Shown here: piece after piece, positions 8,180 through 15,606 of the stretch | Position numbering within the stretch: the stretch's first letter is position 1 | How the letters are laid out: every line of letters begins with the position of its first letter | Source of the DNA: Chitinophagaceae bacterium | GTDB taxonomy: Bacteria > Bacteroidota > Bacteroidia > Chitinophagales > Chitinophagaceae | Direction: 5' to 3' | Length of the DNA: 34,646 bases | Assembly: GCA_009885535.1 (NCBI GenBank) | Contig: VFKL01000118.1 | Coordinates: 1-34,646, forward strand | Made by a program: the position numbers and the translations under genes | The notes under the pieces: model-generated | What the model was told of the DNA's origin: nothing | The model's database searches: none | What the model saw: only the letters and a program-made list of their open reading frames with translations

Positions 8180-8542
8180 ATGGAAAATCAAAAAATATTG
8201 AAGCAACTGACGATTTCAGAAGCGCAACATGAAATAGATATTTGGATAAAATCTATTGGCGTAAGATATTTTAACGAACTCACCAACCTGGGCATTTTAA
8301 TGGAAGAAGTTGGAGAACTGAGCAGATTAATGGTTAGGAAATATGGTGAACAATCTTTTAAGCAATCAGATCAAGGAAAAGAAATTGAAGATGAACTTGC
8401 CGATGTGTTGTGGGTGCTAATATGTATTGCTAATCAAACGGGCGTAAACTTAAATCAAGCACTTCAAAGAAACATAGAGAAAAAAACAAAAAGAGATGCG
8501 AATCGACACGTTGAAAATGAAAAATTAAAAAACAAAAAATAG
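8180..8542 (+). CDS. MazG-type nucleotide pyrophosphohydrolase
   Basis: A 120-residue all-alpha NTP pyrophosphatase of the MazG/dCTPase superfamily, which converts (d)NTPs to (d)NMPs and pyrophosphate and is used to clean non-canonical or excess nucleotides. The metal-binding pattern is visible as EEVGE (Glu42, Glu43, Glu46) and EDELADV (Glu72 to Asp75), followed by the family's K-x-x-x-R-D-A-N segment (KKTKRDANRH). The single short domain resembles the dimeric homologues found in many Bacteroidota rather than full-length two-domain MazG. The substrate cannot be told. Likely cotranscribed with dtd; a small hairpin at its stop codon may end the transcript. Confidence 0.88.
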   Translation: MENQKILKQLTISEAQHEIDIWIKSIGVRYFNELTNLGILMEEVGELSRLMVRKYGEQSFKQSDQGKEIEDELADVLWVLICIANQTGVNLNQALQRNIEKKTKRDANRHVENEKLKNKK

Positions 8543-8561
8543 GATTTTTCATAATCCTTTT
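8541..8561 (+). terminator. Possible terminator after the MazG-type gene
   Basis: AGGATT (8541-8546), loop TTTCAT, AATCCT (8553-8558), then TTT. The 6-bp stem starts within the stop codon; the T run is short, so this is a weak candidate. Confidence 0.4.
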
Positions 8562-8617
8562 GACACAATACTTTTTAACTGAAACAAAATAGAAATACCT
8601 TGTAAAAAATTTCGAGT

Positions 8618-9982
8618 ATGAAAAAGCATTTTTTTTATTTGCCAGTGATTTTAATTTGTTTGCCATTATTTATTCATGCACAAAAAAGCAAACTTATTAG
8701 CGGTCCATGGGCGGGTAACGTTGAATTAAGAACGGCGATGATTTGGCTAGAGGTTTCTGCTGATGTTAAAAAAGTAGCTGTAGAATATTATGACACTTCG
8801 AATATAACTTCAAAAAAAAATGTAGCATATAAAGGAGAATTTGGAAAACCTTTCAACCCAATTAAGTTGGAATTAAATGACCTTGAATTTGGAACAACAT
8901 ATCAATATTCGGTTTTACTTGATGGAAAAAAAATTACATTCCCTTTTGAAACCCGATTCACCACAAAAGACCTTTGGCAATATCGTAAGCCAGCTCCGGA
9001 TTTTAGTTTCTTAACCGGAAGTTGTGCCTATTTTAATGAAACAAAATTCGATCGACCTGGAAAGTCATACGGTGGCGATTCTTCAATTTTTGAAACGATG
9101 GTAAAAACGCCAGCAAATTTCAATATTTGGCTTGGGGATAATTGGTATTATAGAGAGGTTGATTATTCTTCAGTTTGGGGTTTAAAATATCGAGCTTCCC
9201 ATGACAGAGCCATTCCAATTCTACAAAAATTCATGGCAAGTATGCCACAATATGCCATTTGGGATGATCATGATTTCGGTCCAAATGATGCTGGTAAAAA
9301 TTACATTTTCAAAAACGAAAGTCGAACCATTTTTAATGATTATTGGCTTAATCCCAATAGCGGAGAAAATAACGAAGGCATTTACACCATGTTTAATTAC
9401 GGAGATGTAGATTTTTTCTTATTGGATGATCGTTTTTTCAGGTCGGATGTAAAGATGCCGGATTCAATAAATAATTTGACAAACGAGGATAAAGCTTATT
9501 TTGGAAAAAAGCAATTGGATTGGTTGAAAAACAATTTATTATTTAGCAAGGCAACATTTAAAATTATCGTTACAGGTAATCAAGTGCTGAACCCAATTAA
9601 CAACTACGAATGCGTAGAACATTACCCAAAAGAATACAATGATTTAATTGGGTTTCTGACCAATCAAAAAATCAATGGTGTCGTTTTTTTAACAGGCGAT
9701 AGGCATCATAGCGAAGTGATTGAAATGCCAAGACCGAATGCATATCCATTGTACGACATCACCGTTTCTCCATTAACATCAGGCGTAGGAAAGGTTTCAG
9801 GAAAGGAATTGGATAATCCATTTCGTGTAGCGAACACATTAATAGAAGCGCAAAATTTTGGAAAGATTTCTTTTTTCGGCAGTAAAGGAAACCGTACCAT
9901 GAAAGTCGATTTTATTGACAAAAATGGAGCGAATTTAGGAAGTTGGTTTGTAGAAGAAGGCAAATTAAAAGTGCAGAATTAA
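8618..9982 (+). CDS. Secreted PhoD-like metallophosphatase
   Basis: A 454-residue exported phosphoesterase related to alkaline phosphatase D. Residues 1-21 form a signal peptide ending in FIHAQ. An N-terminal fibronectin-like PhoD domain (GPWAGNVELRTAMIWLEV, about 30-110) precedes the metallophosphatase core: FLTGSCAYF, IWLGDNWYYREVDY, YAIWDDHDFGPND and VFLTGDRHHSEV. These supply the expected Asp, Asn and His metal ligands. Family members hydrolyse phosphodiesters or phosphomonoesters in the periplasm; the substrate here is not predictable. No Pho-box-like sequence was recognised upstream. It stands between the dtd pair and a YcxB-like gene that follows after 34 bases on the same strand, possibly cotranscribed. 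Confidence 0.9.
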   Translation: MKKHFFYLPVILICLPLFIHAQKSKLISGPWAGNVELRTAMIWLEVSADVKKVAVEYYDTSNITSKKNVAYKGEFGKPFNPIKLELNDLEFGTTYQYSVLLDGKKITFPFETRFTTKDLWQYRKPAPDFSFLTGSCAYFNETKFDRPGKSYGGDSSIFETMVKTPANFNIWLGDNWYYREVDYSSVWGLKYRASHDRAIPILQKFMASMPQYAIWDDHDFGPNDAGKNYIFKNESRTIFNDYWLNPNSGENNEGIYTMFNYGDVDFFLLDDRFFRSDVKMPDSINNLTNEDKAYFGKKQLDWLKNNLLFSKATFKIIVTGNQVLNPINNYECVEHYPKEYNDLIGFLTNQKINGVVFLTGDRHHSEVIEMPRPNAYPLYDITVSPLTSGVGKVSGKELDNPFRVANTLIEAQNFGKISFFGSKGNRTMKVDFIDKNGANLGSWFVEEGKLKVQN

Positions 9983-10016
9983 TATTTTTTACAATTTTTT
10001 ATTTGAACATCCCATT

Positions 10017-10493
10017 ATGACCTCATCTATTTTTGCATACGATAAATTAAAAACCATTCAGGCATTACGTTACCATTTCATCAGCCGAAAAGAAATAAAA
10101 TATTTGATGATTATCGTAAATCTATTTGCTATTATTTCTGCTAGTTTATTCTTTTTAAAAAAAATATTGCTTTTAGCATTTTTGTTTAGCTCATTACTTT
10201 GGTTTGTAATGATGATTTTATTTTGGTTTCTATTACCCAGAATGATTTATGCAAAATCGGCATCTTTTAAAGATAAATTCAAAGTGGAAATTAATGATTC
10301 AACATTTTCGTTAATTCATGAAAGAGCGGATAAAAGTTGGGAATGGAATGCGTTCAGCAGTTGGATGGAAAGCCCACATTTTTTTCATGTTTATTTCAAT
10401 AGCCGTTCCTTTTTTTTAATTCCAAAAGAAGCTTTTGATTCTGATGGAATTGATCAAGCAAGAAAATTATTGAAAGAAAATATAAAAAATTAG
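10017..10493 (+). CDS. YcxB-like membrane protein
   Basis: 158 residues with two hydrophobic helices (about 31-47 and 50-74) followed by a soluble domain of about 75 residues. The soluble part (KVEINDSTFSLIHERADKSWEWNAFSSWMESPHFFHVYF, then FFLIPKEAF) follows the YcxB-like C-terminal domain pattern: a beta-rich module with the W-x-x-F/I...ES...F-x-L-Y/F...F-x-I-P-K motif series. Function of the family is unknown; many members sit at the membrane with the domain in the cytosol. It is close behind the phosphatase gene and converges on the acyltransferase gene, with 46 AT-rich bases between that hold no convincing terminator. Confidence 0.75.
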   Translation: MTSSIFAYDKLKTIQALRYHFISRKEIKYLMIIVNLFAIISASLFFLKKILLLAFLFSSLLWFVMMILFWFLLPRMIYAKSASFKDKFKVEINDSTFSLIHERADKSWEWNAFSSWMESPHFFHVYFNSRSFFLIPKEAFDSDGIDQARKLLKENIKN

Positions 10494-10539
10494 TTTCTAT
10501 AAAATCCCAATCGGATCTATATTTAAACAACAAATTAAT

Positions 10540-11499
10540 TTAAAATTGTTTTTTTAATTGTATAAAACTCCACGCTAAAAAAGGCAAAATTATAAAAACA
10601 AGCATCCAATACCAGCTCCCAAAAAGTACAAATAGAATTACTGAAATTATAAGCAAGTACAAAGGATAAAGTACAAACAATAGTCCCACAACTACAGAAT
10701 CATAATGATCCATTTTTTCAAAATGTTTCCAACTGAATCTATGAATAGGAATAAATAATGGCGCGTGTGCTATTTTACCCATAACCGCAGGAATAAATAG
10801 CATTGATTTTTTTATCGGATGTTGTATAATCTTGAATGTATTTTCGATTGATTCTTTTTCATGTGATTCGATTTCAACTACTAATGATTTCAACTCCGTT
10901 TTTAATTGCTCATTAAATATTTTAATGTTCACGCCCTCTGTTTCGGTTATGTTGAAATTCTGTTTTAAAATAGGCGTTCCAAAATTGAGTTGAACATTTT
11001 TCCCAAACGAACGAAAAGATTGGTAATTAATGCCAGCAGGAATTACAGTTAAATCAATGCCTTCATTCCATGCACTAAAAGCCAGTCTTGCCGTACCTTT
11101 CTTTAACGCCCTTAATTTCCATTCGTTGATACATAAGCCTTCACTAAAAATTAATACAATGCCATTCTGTTTAAATACTTCTCTACATTTGGCAAACGTG
11201 TCATAATTGGTATTTAAATTCTCCGCACCTTCAGTAATTCTAAAAACGGGTAAGATATTTAGTGCCATTAATATCTTTGCAATTCTTTTGTTTTTAAAGA
11301 CATCTCCTCTCGCTAAAGAATAAATTGGTTTTTTAAACAACGCGGCTAAAATGATGGCATCCAAAAATGAATTGGGATGATTGCAAGCGATTAATAACGG
11401 GCCTTTATGTTTTAAAATGGGTTTGTTTTGAATATTGATATGTCTGCAAAAAAACAGAATCGCTAATTTAGATGGGTATTTTAGAAGTTTAAATAACAA
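10540..11499 (-). CDS. PlsC-family lysophospholipid/glycerol-phosphate acyltransferase
   Basis: Transfers an acyl chain to a glycerophospholipid precursor at the inner membrane. The 319 residues include the catalytic motif CNHPNSFLD (His41, Asp47; the H-x5-D spacing is the variant known in the NHPN subgroup rather than classical H-x4-D) and the phosphate-binding motif FSEGLC (about 136-141, standing for the usual FPEGTR). The C-terminal fifth (about 268-313) is strongly hydrophobic, with two membrane helices and a basic end. The missing Arg in the second motif makes the exact acceptor uncertain. It is the second gene of an operon with yqgE, 11 bases downstream of it. Confidence 0.85.
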   Translation of the reverse strand: MLFKLLKYPSKLAILFFCRHINIQNKPILKHKGPLLIACNHPNSFLDAIILAALFKKPIYSLARGDVFKNKRIAKILMALNILPVFRITEGAENLNTNYDTFAKCREVFKQNGIVLIFSEGLCINEWKLRALKKGTARLAFSAWNEGIDLTVIPAGINYQSFRSFGKNVQLNFGTPILKQNFNITETEGVNIKIFNEQLKTELKSLVVEIESHEKESIENTFKIIQHPIKKSMLFIPAVMGKIAHAPLFIPIHRFSWKHFEKMDHYDSVVVGLLFVLYPLYLLIISVILFVLFGSWYWMLVFIILPFLAWSFIQLKKQF

Positions 11500-11510
11500 G
11501 GTGTTTGATT

Positions 11511-12059
11511 TTAATTTAGTTGAGGGTCAATTGGATAGTTGATAAGTTGTTCGAATTCTCCACCTAAAAATTTCAGCGCATCTTTCCAGGTTTCATCGGG
11601 TTTTGATTTGAAAATAATATCCGTATTGACTTCAGAAAGTAGCCAAGTTTTTTCTGTGATTTCTTCAATTAATTGCTTAGGTGACCAACCACTATATCCA
11701 ATAAAGAATTTTATTTTCTGTAGATCTATTTGACCGCTGTTTATCATTTCTATTATCGTTTCAATATCTCCACCCCAATATAAATCGGCAGCTAATTTTA
11801 TACAATTGGGAACAGTTGGAAATTGGTGTAAAAAATGAATGGTGTTTAATCCAACGGGGCCACCTTTAAAAACAGGAATACCTTCAAATGTAATGTTGTC
11901 AATAATTTGATCTAAAAAATAATCGGTAGGTTCATTTTGAATCAATCCAAAACTTCCATCATCATTATGTTCACAAATAAAAACAACAGACCTTTTGAAG
12001 TTTATATCTTTTAAAAAAGGATCGGCAATAAGGAAAATATTTTCATTCAATGGAATCAT
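11511..12059 (-). CDS. YqgE/AlgH family protein
   Basis: A 182-residue YqgE/AlgH (DUF179) protein. The family signature is visible at the N-terminus (FLIADPFLKDINFKRSVVFICEHNDDGSFGLIQNEP) and later as FKGGPVG and FIGYSGWSPKQLIEE, ending with W-x-x-A-L-x-x-L-G-G (WKDALKFLGGEF). Molecular function is not established; AlgH was named for an effect on alginate regulation in Pseudomonas. Length and start agree with the family. First gene of a minus-strand operon with the acyltransferase; divergent from the histidine kinase over 233 bases. Confidence 0.93.
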   Translation of the reverse strand: MIPLNENIFLIADPFLKDINFKRSVVFICEHNDDGSFGLIQNEPTDYFLDQIIDNITFEGIPVFKGGPVGLNTIHFLHQFPTVPNCIKLAADLYWGGDIETIIEMINSGQIDLQKIKFFIGYSGWSPKQLIEEITEKTWLLSEVNTDIIFKSKPDETWKDALKFLGGEFEQLINYPIDPQLN

Positions 12060-12199
12060 ACCTCTAAAATATCTAAAATAAATAAAAATGACTCTTTTAA
12101 TTTATACTTTCACCATGAGCAGCAGAAAAATAAATGGGATAATTGGCGTTAAAAAACAACCAAAAAATTCGAATCAAGTTAAATCCGTTTTTTCTACAT

Positions 12200-12207
12200 T
12201 AAATTTG
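12200..12207 (+). promoter_or_regulatory. Candidate -7 promoter element for the histidine kinase
   Basis: TAAATTTG matches the Bacteroidota -7 consensus TAnnTTTG exactly. A good TTTG at the expected -33 distance is missing, so the promoter is only moderately supported. It predicts a leader of about 80 bases that contains the inverted repeat at 12260-12279. Confidence 0.4.
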
Positions 12208-12259
12208 TCAAACCAAAATTTTGCAATTTTAAAATCTGGTTATTGTAAAGCTTTATTCA

Positions 12260-12279
12260 TACACTACATTTTTAGTGTA
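12260..12279 (+). promoter_or_regulatory. Inverted repeat in the histidine kinase leader
   Basis: TACACTA (12260-12266) and TAGTGTA (12273-12279) form a perfect 7-bp inverted repeat with a 6-base centre, ending 13 bases before the kinase ATG. It could be an operator or a small hairpin affecting translation; no T run follows. Confidence 0.4.
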
Positions 12280-12292
12280 ATAAATCATTTCG

Positions 12293-13615
12293 ATGAAAAA
12301 AATTTTCCCGCTAATAATTGTATTGATTTCTTTATCGTTACTTGGATTGATTTATTTTCAATTTATATGGTTAACTACTGCAAAAGAAACGAAAGAGAAG
12401 CAATTAAAAGAGAACATATTTTTTGCTGCAAATGAAGCTGCGGAGCAATTGATGAATGAGAAATCGAATTTTAAATCATTCAATAAAACAACTGAAAAAT
12501 TAATTCCAAATGAAAAAAAGCGACTTGAAATTTTCAGACCTTCTGTAATGCAACGTTATTCAAAAGACGAGATTCAAGCCATTATCCGAAATTCGATGGA
12601 TAAGTTTTTTTTAAAAGGGATTTCATTTGAGTTTGCCGTTTCGGATAATAGTATATCAGGCGACCAAGTACAAAGCGAAAATTTTTTCAAATATTATTTA
12701 GATTCTGTAAACAATACCAATTTTGCTATTCCGCTGCAACCTGCGCCTGGAACGGAATTTGAAAATTTAACCGATGAAGAATACCTGGTTATCATTGTGC
12801 CCAATCAAAAAGATATTATTTTTAGAGAAATAATATGGTTTATCATTGGCACCATTTTGTTTTCAATAATAATAACCACTGCATTTTTTATAACCATTAA
12901 GGCTTTACTCAATCAGAAAAAACTAAGTGAAATTAAATCTGATTTTATCAACAACATGACGCATGAATTTAAAACCCCAATTGCTACGATTTCTTTGGCG
13001 GTAGATGCACTTAAAAATGAAAAGGTAATACATGACGCAGAAAAATCCGCCTATTTTACCAACATTATAAAAGAAGAAAACAAAAGAATGAATAAGCAAG
13101 TGGAGGCTATTTTACAAGCTGCACTATTGGATAGAAAAGACATAGAGATACACACAAAAAAAGCGAATGCACATGATTTAATACAACAAGCCATCAACAA
13201 TATAGAGTTGCCATTAGAAGCTAGAAATGGAAAATTAAACGTCGTTTTAAATGCCAAAAACGATTTGCTGCTTGTAGATGAAGTACATTTTATAAACTTG
13301 ATCAATAACTTGTTAGATAATGCCATAAAGTATTCAAAAGAAACAGGATTGGAAATTAGTATTACAACAGAAAACCATTTTAATCAATTTAGAATTAGTA
13401 TAGCAGACAATGGTATTGGGATGAATAAGGAAACCTCGAATAGAATATTTGAGAAATTTTTCCGTGCGCATACCGGAAACATCCATAATGTAAAAGGCTT
13501 CGGTTTAGGGTTGAGTTATGTAAAAGCAATGGTAGAAGCACAAAAAGGAAGCATAAAAGTTGATAGTATTTTAGGAAAGGGAACAACGTTTACCCTCAAT
13601 TTTCCAGTTATATAA
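12293..13615 (+). CDS. Membrane-bound sensor histidine kinase
   Basis: A 440-residue two-component sensor. Layout: transmembrane helix about 5-27, extracytoplasmic region about 28-177 of no recognised fold, second helix about 178-201, no clear HAMP domain, then the dimerisation/phosphoacceptor helix with NMTHEFKTPI (His224) and a HATPase_c domain with NLLDNAIKYS (N box, Asn343), DNGIGM (372-377), FEKFF (F box) and GFGLGLSYV (G2 box, about 402-410). All catalytic boxes are intact. No response regulator is encoded next to it: upstream is the divergent yqgE operon and downstream, after 205 bases, the dcw cluster. The signal and partner are unknown. Its position suggests, but does not prove, a link with envelope growth. 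Confidence 0.92.
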   Translation: MKKIFPLIIVLISLSLLGLIYFQFIWLTTAKETKEKQLKENIFFAANEAAEQLMNEKSNFKSFNKTTEKLIPNEKKRLEIFRPSVMQRYSKDEIQAIIRNSMDKFFLKGISFEFAVSDNSISGDQVQSENFFKYYLDSVNNTNFAIPLQPAPGTEFENLTDEEYLVIIVPNQKDIIFREIIWFIIGTILFSIIITTAFFITIKALLNQKKLSEIKSDFINNMTHEFKTPIATISLAVDALKNEKVIHDAEKSAYFTNIIKEENKRMNKQVEAILQAALLDRKDIEIHTKKANAHDLIQQAINNIELPLEARNGKLNVVLNAKNDLLLVDEVHFINLINNLLDNAIKYSKETGLEISITTENHFNQFRISIADNGIGMNKETSNRIFEKFFRAHTGNIHNVKGFGLGLSYVKAMVEAQKGSIKVDSILGKGTTFTLNFPVI

Positions 13616-13622
13616 AATAAAG

Positions 13623-13735
13623 TTATCCACACCTATTCACATTGATTCACATTGTAATCCACGTAAACAGTGGTTTTAACCCTGTAATTTGGGTAAAAAA
13701 CCTTGAAAATATGTGGATTACATCACTGTGGATAA
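13623..13735. promoter_or_regulatory. Cluster of DnaA boxes upstream of mraZ
   Basis: Two perfect DnaA boxes are present, TTATCCACA at 13623-13631 and its reverse TGTGGATAA at 13727-13735. Two relatives are TAATCCACG at 13655-13663 and TGTGGATTA at 13712-13720. The last two boxes have the same orientation with starts 15 bp apart. The relatives lie in a perfect 10-bp inverted repeat, TGTAATCCAC 13653-13662 and GTGGATTACA 13713-13722. This may bring division genes under DnaA control or act as a DnaA-titrating site; an origin is less likely because dnaA is not nearby in this window. Confidence 0.55.
13635..13654 (+). repeat. Perfect 10-bp tandem repeat inside the DnaA-box cluster
   Basis: ATTCACATTG occurs twice without a gap (13635-13644 and 13645-13654), directly after the first DnaA box and running into the fourth box-like sequence. 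The TTCACA core resembles a weak DnaA box, so the repeat may extend the protein-binding array on one face of the helix. Confidence 0.7.
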
Positions 13736-13749
13736 AATACTCATATCTT

Positions 13750-13784
13750 TTTGATGTAAAAAAGTGGGAAAAAGTGTTATTTTG
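13750..13784 (+). promoter_or_regulatory. Candidate mraZ/dcw promoter
   Basis: TTTG at 13750-13753 and TTATTTTG at 13777-13784 resemble the -33 TTTG and -7 TAnnTTTG elements with a 23-base spacer. The -7 match is one base off. The predicted transcript start near 13790 leaves a leader of about 30 bases before the mraZ ATG. The element overlaps the MraZ-type boxes, which fits autorepression. Confidence 0.4.
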
Positions 13785-13790
13785 TGTTGA
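13761..13790 (+). promoter_or_regulatory. Phased MraZ-type operator boxes
   Basis: Three consecutive 10-base units, AAAGTGGGAA, AAAGTGTTAT and TTTGTGTTGA, share GTG at the same position with exact 10-bp phasing. The first two fit the AAAGTG(T/G)N3 boxes to which MraZ binds upstream of dcw operons in mycoplasmas; the third keeps GTG(T) only. They lie 30-60 bases before the mraZ start, as expected for an autoregulatory operator. Confidence 0.6.
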
Positions 13791-13820
13791 AATAAAATTT
13801 TAACAACACAATTTCCTATC

Positions 13821-14288
13821 ATGATTGGTTTTTTAGGCGAATATGAATCAACGGTTGATGCAAAAGGACGTTTTCTGCTACCTGCGGGATTTAAGAAGCA
13901 ATTACCCGATTTAGAGAAAACCAATTTTGTATTAAACAGAGGTTTTGAGAAATGCCTGACTTTGTATCCAATGCAAAGCTGGGAACCAATCTTTAATAAG
14001 ATCAACGCGTTGAATGATTTCGATCCCAAAGTTAGAGCGTTTAGACGTATTTTTTTGAATGGCGCAAATCAAATTGAATTGGATTCTGCGGGAAGGATAT
14101 TATTGCCTAAATCATTAATAGAATATGCGGGGTTGGATAAAGATATCGTGTTGATTGCTGCTGTGAATAAAATTGAGATTTGGGATAAAGCAACTTATCA
14201 GGCATTCTTTGATTCAATGTCTGCAGATGACTTTAGCAATTTGGCGAATGAGGTGATGAATAAGTCGAAAGAAAATCCGAATACTTGA
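13821..14288 (+). CDS. mraZ: Transcriptional regulator MraZ
   Basis: A DNA-binding protein of the AbrB-like double-SpoVT fold that represses the dcw cluster, usually starting with its own promoter. The 155 residues contain two tandem swapped-hairpin repeats, each with the D-x-x-G-R signature: ESTVDAKGRFLLP (about 9-21) and ELDSAGRILLP (about 90-100). The LNRGFEKCLTLYP segment lies between them, and IEIWDKATY near residue 126 follows the second. First gene of the cluster; it overlaps or nearly touches rsmH. The region upstream contains 10-bp-phased AAAGTG boxes that fit the known MraZ operator type, so self-regulation is likely. Confidence 0.97.
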   Translation: MIGFLGEYESTVDAKGRFLLPAGFKKQLPDLEKTNFVLNRGFEKCLTLYPMQSWEPIFNKINALNDFDPKVRAFRRIFLNGANQIELDSAGRILLPKSLIEYAGLDKDIVLIAAVNKIEIWDKATYQAFFDSMSADDFSNLANEVMNKSKENPNT

Positions 14289-14293
14289 TAACT

Positions 14294-15244
14294 ATGCTGT
14301 CAAATAAAGAAATAAACGGCAATAATCAAGATGATGAAAACAGTGAAGCGTATCATATTCCTGTTTTGCTTTTGGAAAGTGTGGAAGGTTTGTCGATAAA
14401 AGAAAATGGAATTTATGTGGATTGTACGTTTGGTGGTGGTGGACATAGTAAAGAGATCTTAAAAAAGTTGGGTTTAAATGGGCGCTTATTTGTTTTTGAC
14501 CAGGATATGGATGCAAAAGCGAATTTGCCAAATGACGAAAGGATTGAATTCATTCCACAAAATTTTAGACATATTCAACGGTTTTTAAGGTTGCTTGGTG
14601 TACAAAAAGTGGATGGAATTCTGGCGGATTTGGGCGTATCAAGTCACCAGTTTGATGAGGCGGAACGGGGATTTTCAATTCGTTTTGATGCTGATTTGGA
14701 TATGAGAATGGATAAAAGACAGTTGCTAACAGCCGCAAAAATATTAGCCACTTACGACGAACAGGCATTGCATAAGTTATTTGAAAAATACGGTGAGGTA
14801 AGCAATTCGAAAACATTGGCTAGAACGATTGTAGCAAAACGCAATCACATGCCTATGCAAACCATCAATCAGTTTAAAATAGTTATTCGAGAAGTGGTCA
14901 TGGGAAATCCCAATAAATATTTGGCTAAAGTTTTTCAGGCCATTAGAATAGAAGTGAATGATGAAATGGGGGCTTTGAGGGATTTGCTTGAACAATCTTT
15001 GGAATTGTTGAATCCCGGTGGTCGTTTTGCAATAATAACCTTTCATTCCTTAGAAGATAGAATGGTTAAAAATTTTTTCAAAACGGGTTCAATAGAAGAG
15101 GTACAATCAGATGATGTTTATGGAATAAAACCGAAAAGCCCTTTGAAAATAATAACCAAAAAGCCTATTGAAGCAACAACAGCAGAATTAAAAATAAACA
15201 ATAGATCTAGAAGCGCAGGATTGAGAATAGCAGAAAAAATATAA
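14294..15244 (+). CDS. rsmH: 16S rRNA (cytosine(1402)-N(4))-methyltransferase
   Basis: Methylates N4 of C1402 in the 16S rRNA decoding centre using S-adenosylmethionine. The 316-residue product shows HIPVLL (about 21-26), the SAM-binding DCTFGGGGHS (about 43-52), ADLGVSSHQFD (about 111-121), then RGFS and DMRMD, and the C-terminal IITFHSLEDR and NNRSRSAGLR motifs. ATG 14294 is chosen, 5 bases after the mraZ stop. An in-frame TTG at 14285 would add three residues and overlap that stop by four bases; given the TTG starts of the next two genes it cannot be excluded. The gene is a conserved dcw member although its product acts on the ribosome. Confidence 0.95.
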   Translation: MLSNKEINGNNQDDENSEAYHIPVLLLESVEGLSIKENGIYVDCTFGGGGHSKEILKKLGLNGRLFVFDQDMDAKANLPNDERIEFIPQNFRHIQRFLRLLGVQKVDGILADLGVSSHQFDEAERGFSIRFDADLDMRMDKRQLLTAAKILATYDEQALHKLFEKYGEVSNSKTLARTIVAKRNHMPMQTINQFKIVIREVVMGNPNKYLAKVFQAIRIEVNDEMGALRDLLEQSLELLNPGGRFAIITFHSLEDRMVKNFFKTGSIEEVQSDDVYGIKPKSPLKIITKKPIEATTAELKINNRSRSAGLRIAEKI

Positions 15245-15246
15245 AG

Positions 15247-15591
15247 TTGACAACAGAAAAAAAAATATCGAACATAACGAATGAAAAAATTGATTGGAAA
15301 AAATATTTCAATTATACCCACATCGTTAAGAATATCCGATACATTTTGTTTTTGTCATTGCTCGCCATTGCTTATATCTATAATGGACATTATGCAGATA
15401 AGTTAATAAGAAAAATAAGCAAAACAGAACATAATGTAAAAGAATTAGAATACGAATACAAAACAATAAAAAGTGAGGTGATTTATAGAAGCAAAGCAAC
15501 AGAAATGATTAAGTCTGTAGAAGCTTTAGGTTTGAAAGAATTGAAACAGCCACCTACTTTATTAAATAGTACAGATTCAACAAAACAATAA
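15247..15591 (+). CDS. ftsL: FtsL-like cell division protein
   Basis: A 114-residue bitopic membrane protein: a short basic cytosolic N-terminus, one transmembrane helix (about 32-49, YILFLSLLAIAYIYNG), and a periplasmic coiled coil (about 50-95, heptad-rich KISKTEHNVKELEYEYKTIKSE). This matches the FtsL-like proteins of Bacteroidota by architecture and by position between rsmH and ftsI; sequence similarity to E. coli FtsL is minimal. It would join FtsQ and an FtsB/DivIC partner in the complex that activates FtsWI. No ATG lies in frame near the start; TTG at 15247, two bases after the rsmH stop, is the most plausible initiation codon. Confidence 0.8.
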   Translation: MTTEKKISNITNEKIDWKKYFNYTHIVKNIRYILFLSLLAIAYIYNGHYADKLIRKISKTEHNVKELEYEYKTIKSEVIYRSKATEMIKSVEALGLKELKQPPTLLNSTDSTKQ

Positions 15592-15606
15592 AAACCAGAA
15601 CCGATT

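Noticed and set aside
10494-10539. Possible bidirectional terminator between the YcxB-like and acyltransferase genes
   Set aside because: Only an AT-only imperfect hairpin (AACAAATT...AATTGTT) with a T run; too weak to call.
12088-12435. A 115-codon plus-strand open frame before and overlapping the histidine kinase start
   Set aside because: It overlaps the well supported kinase gene in another frame, has no recognisable protein pattern, and covers the leader with its promoter-like element and inverted repeat.
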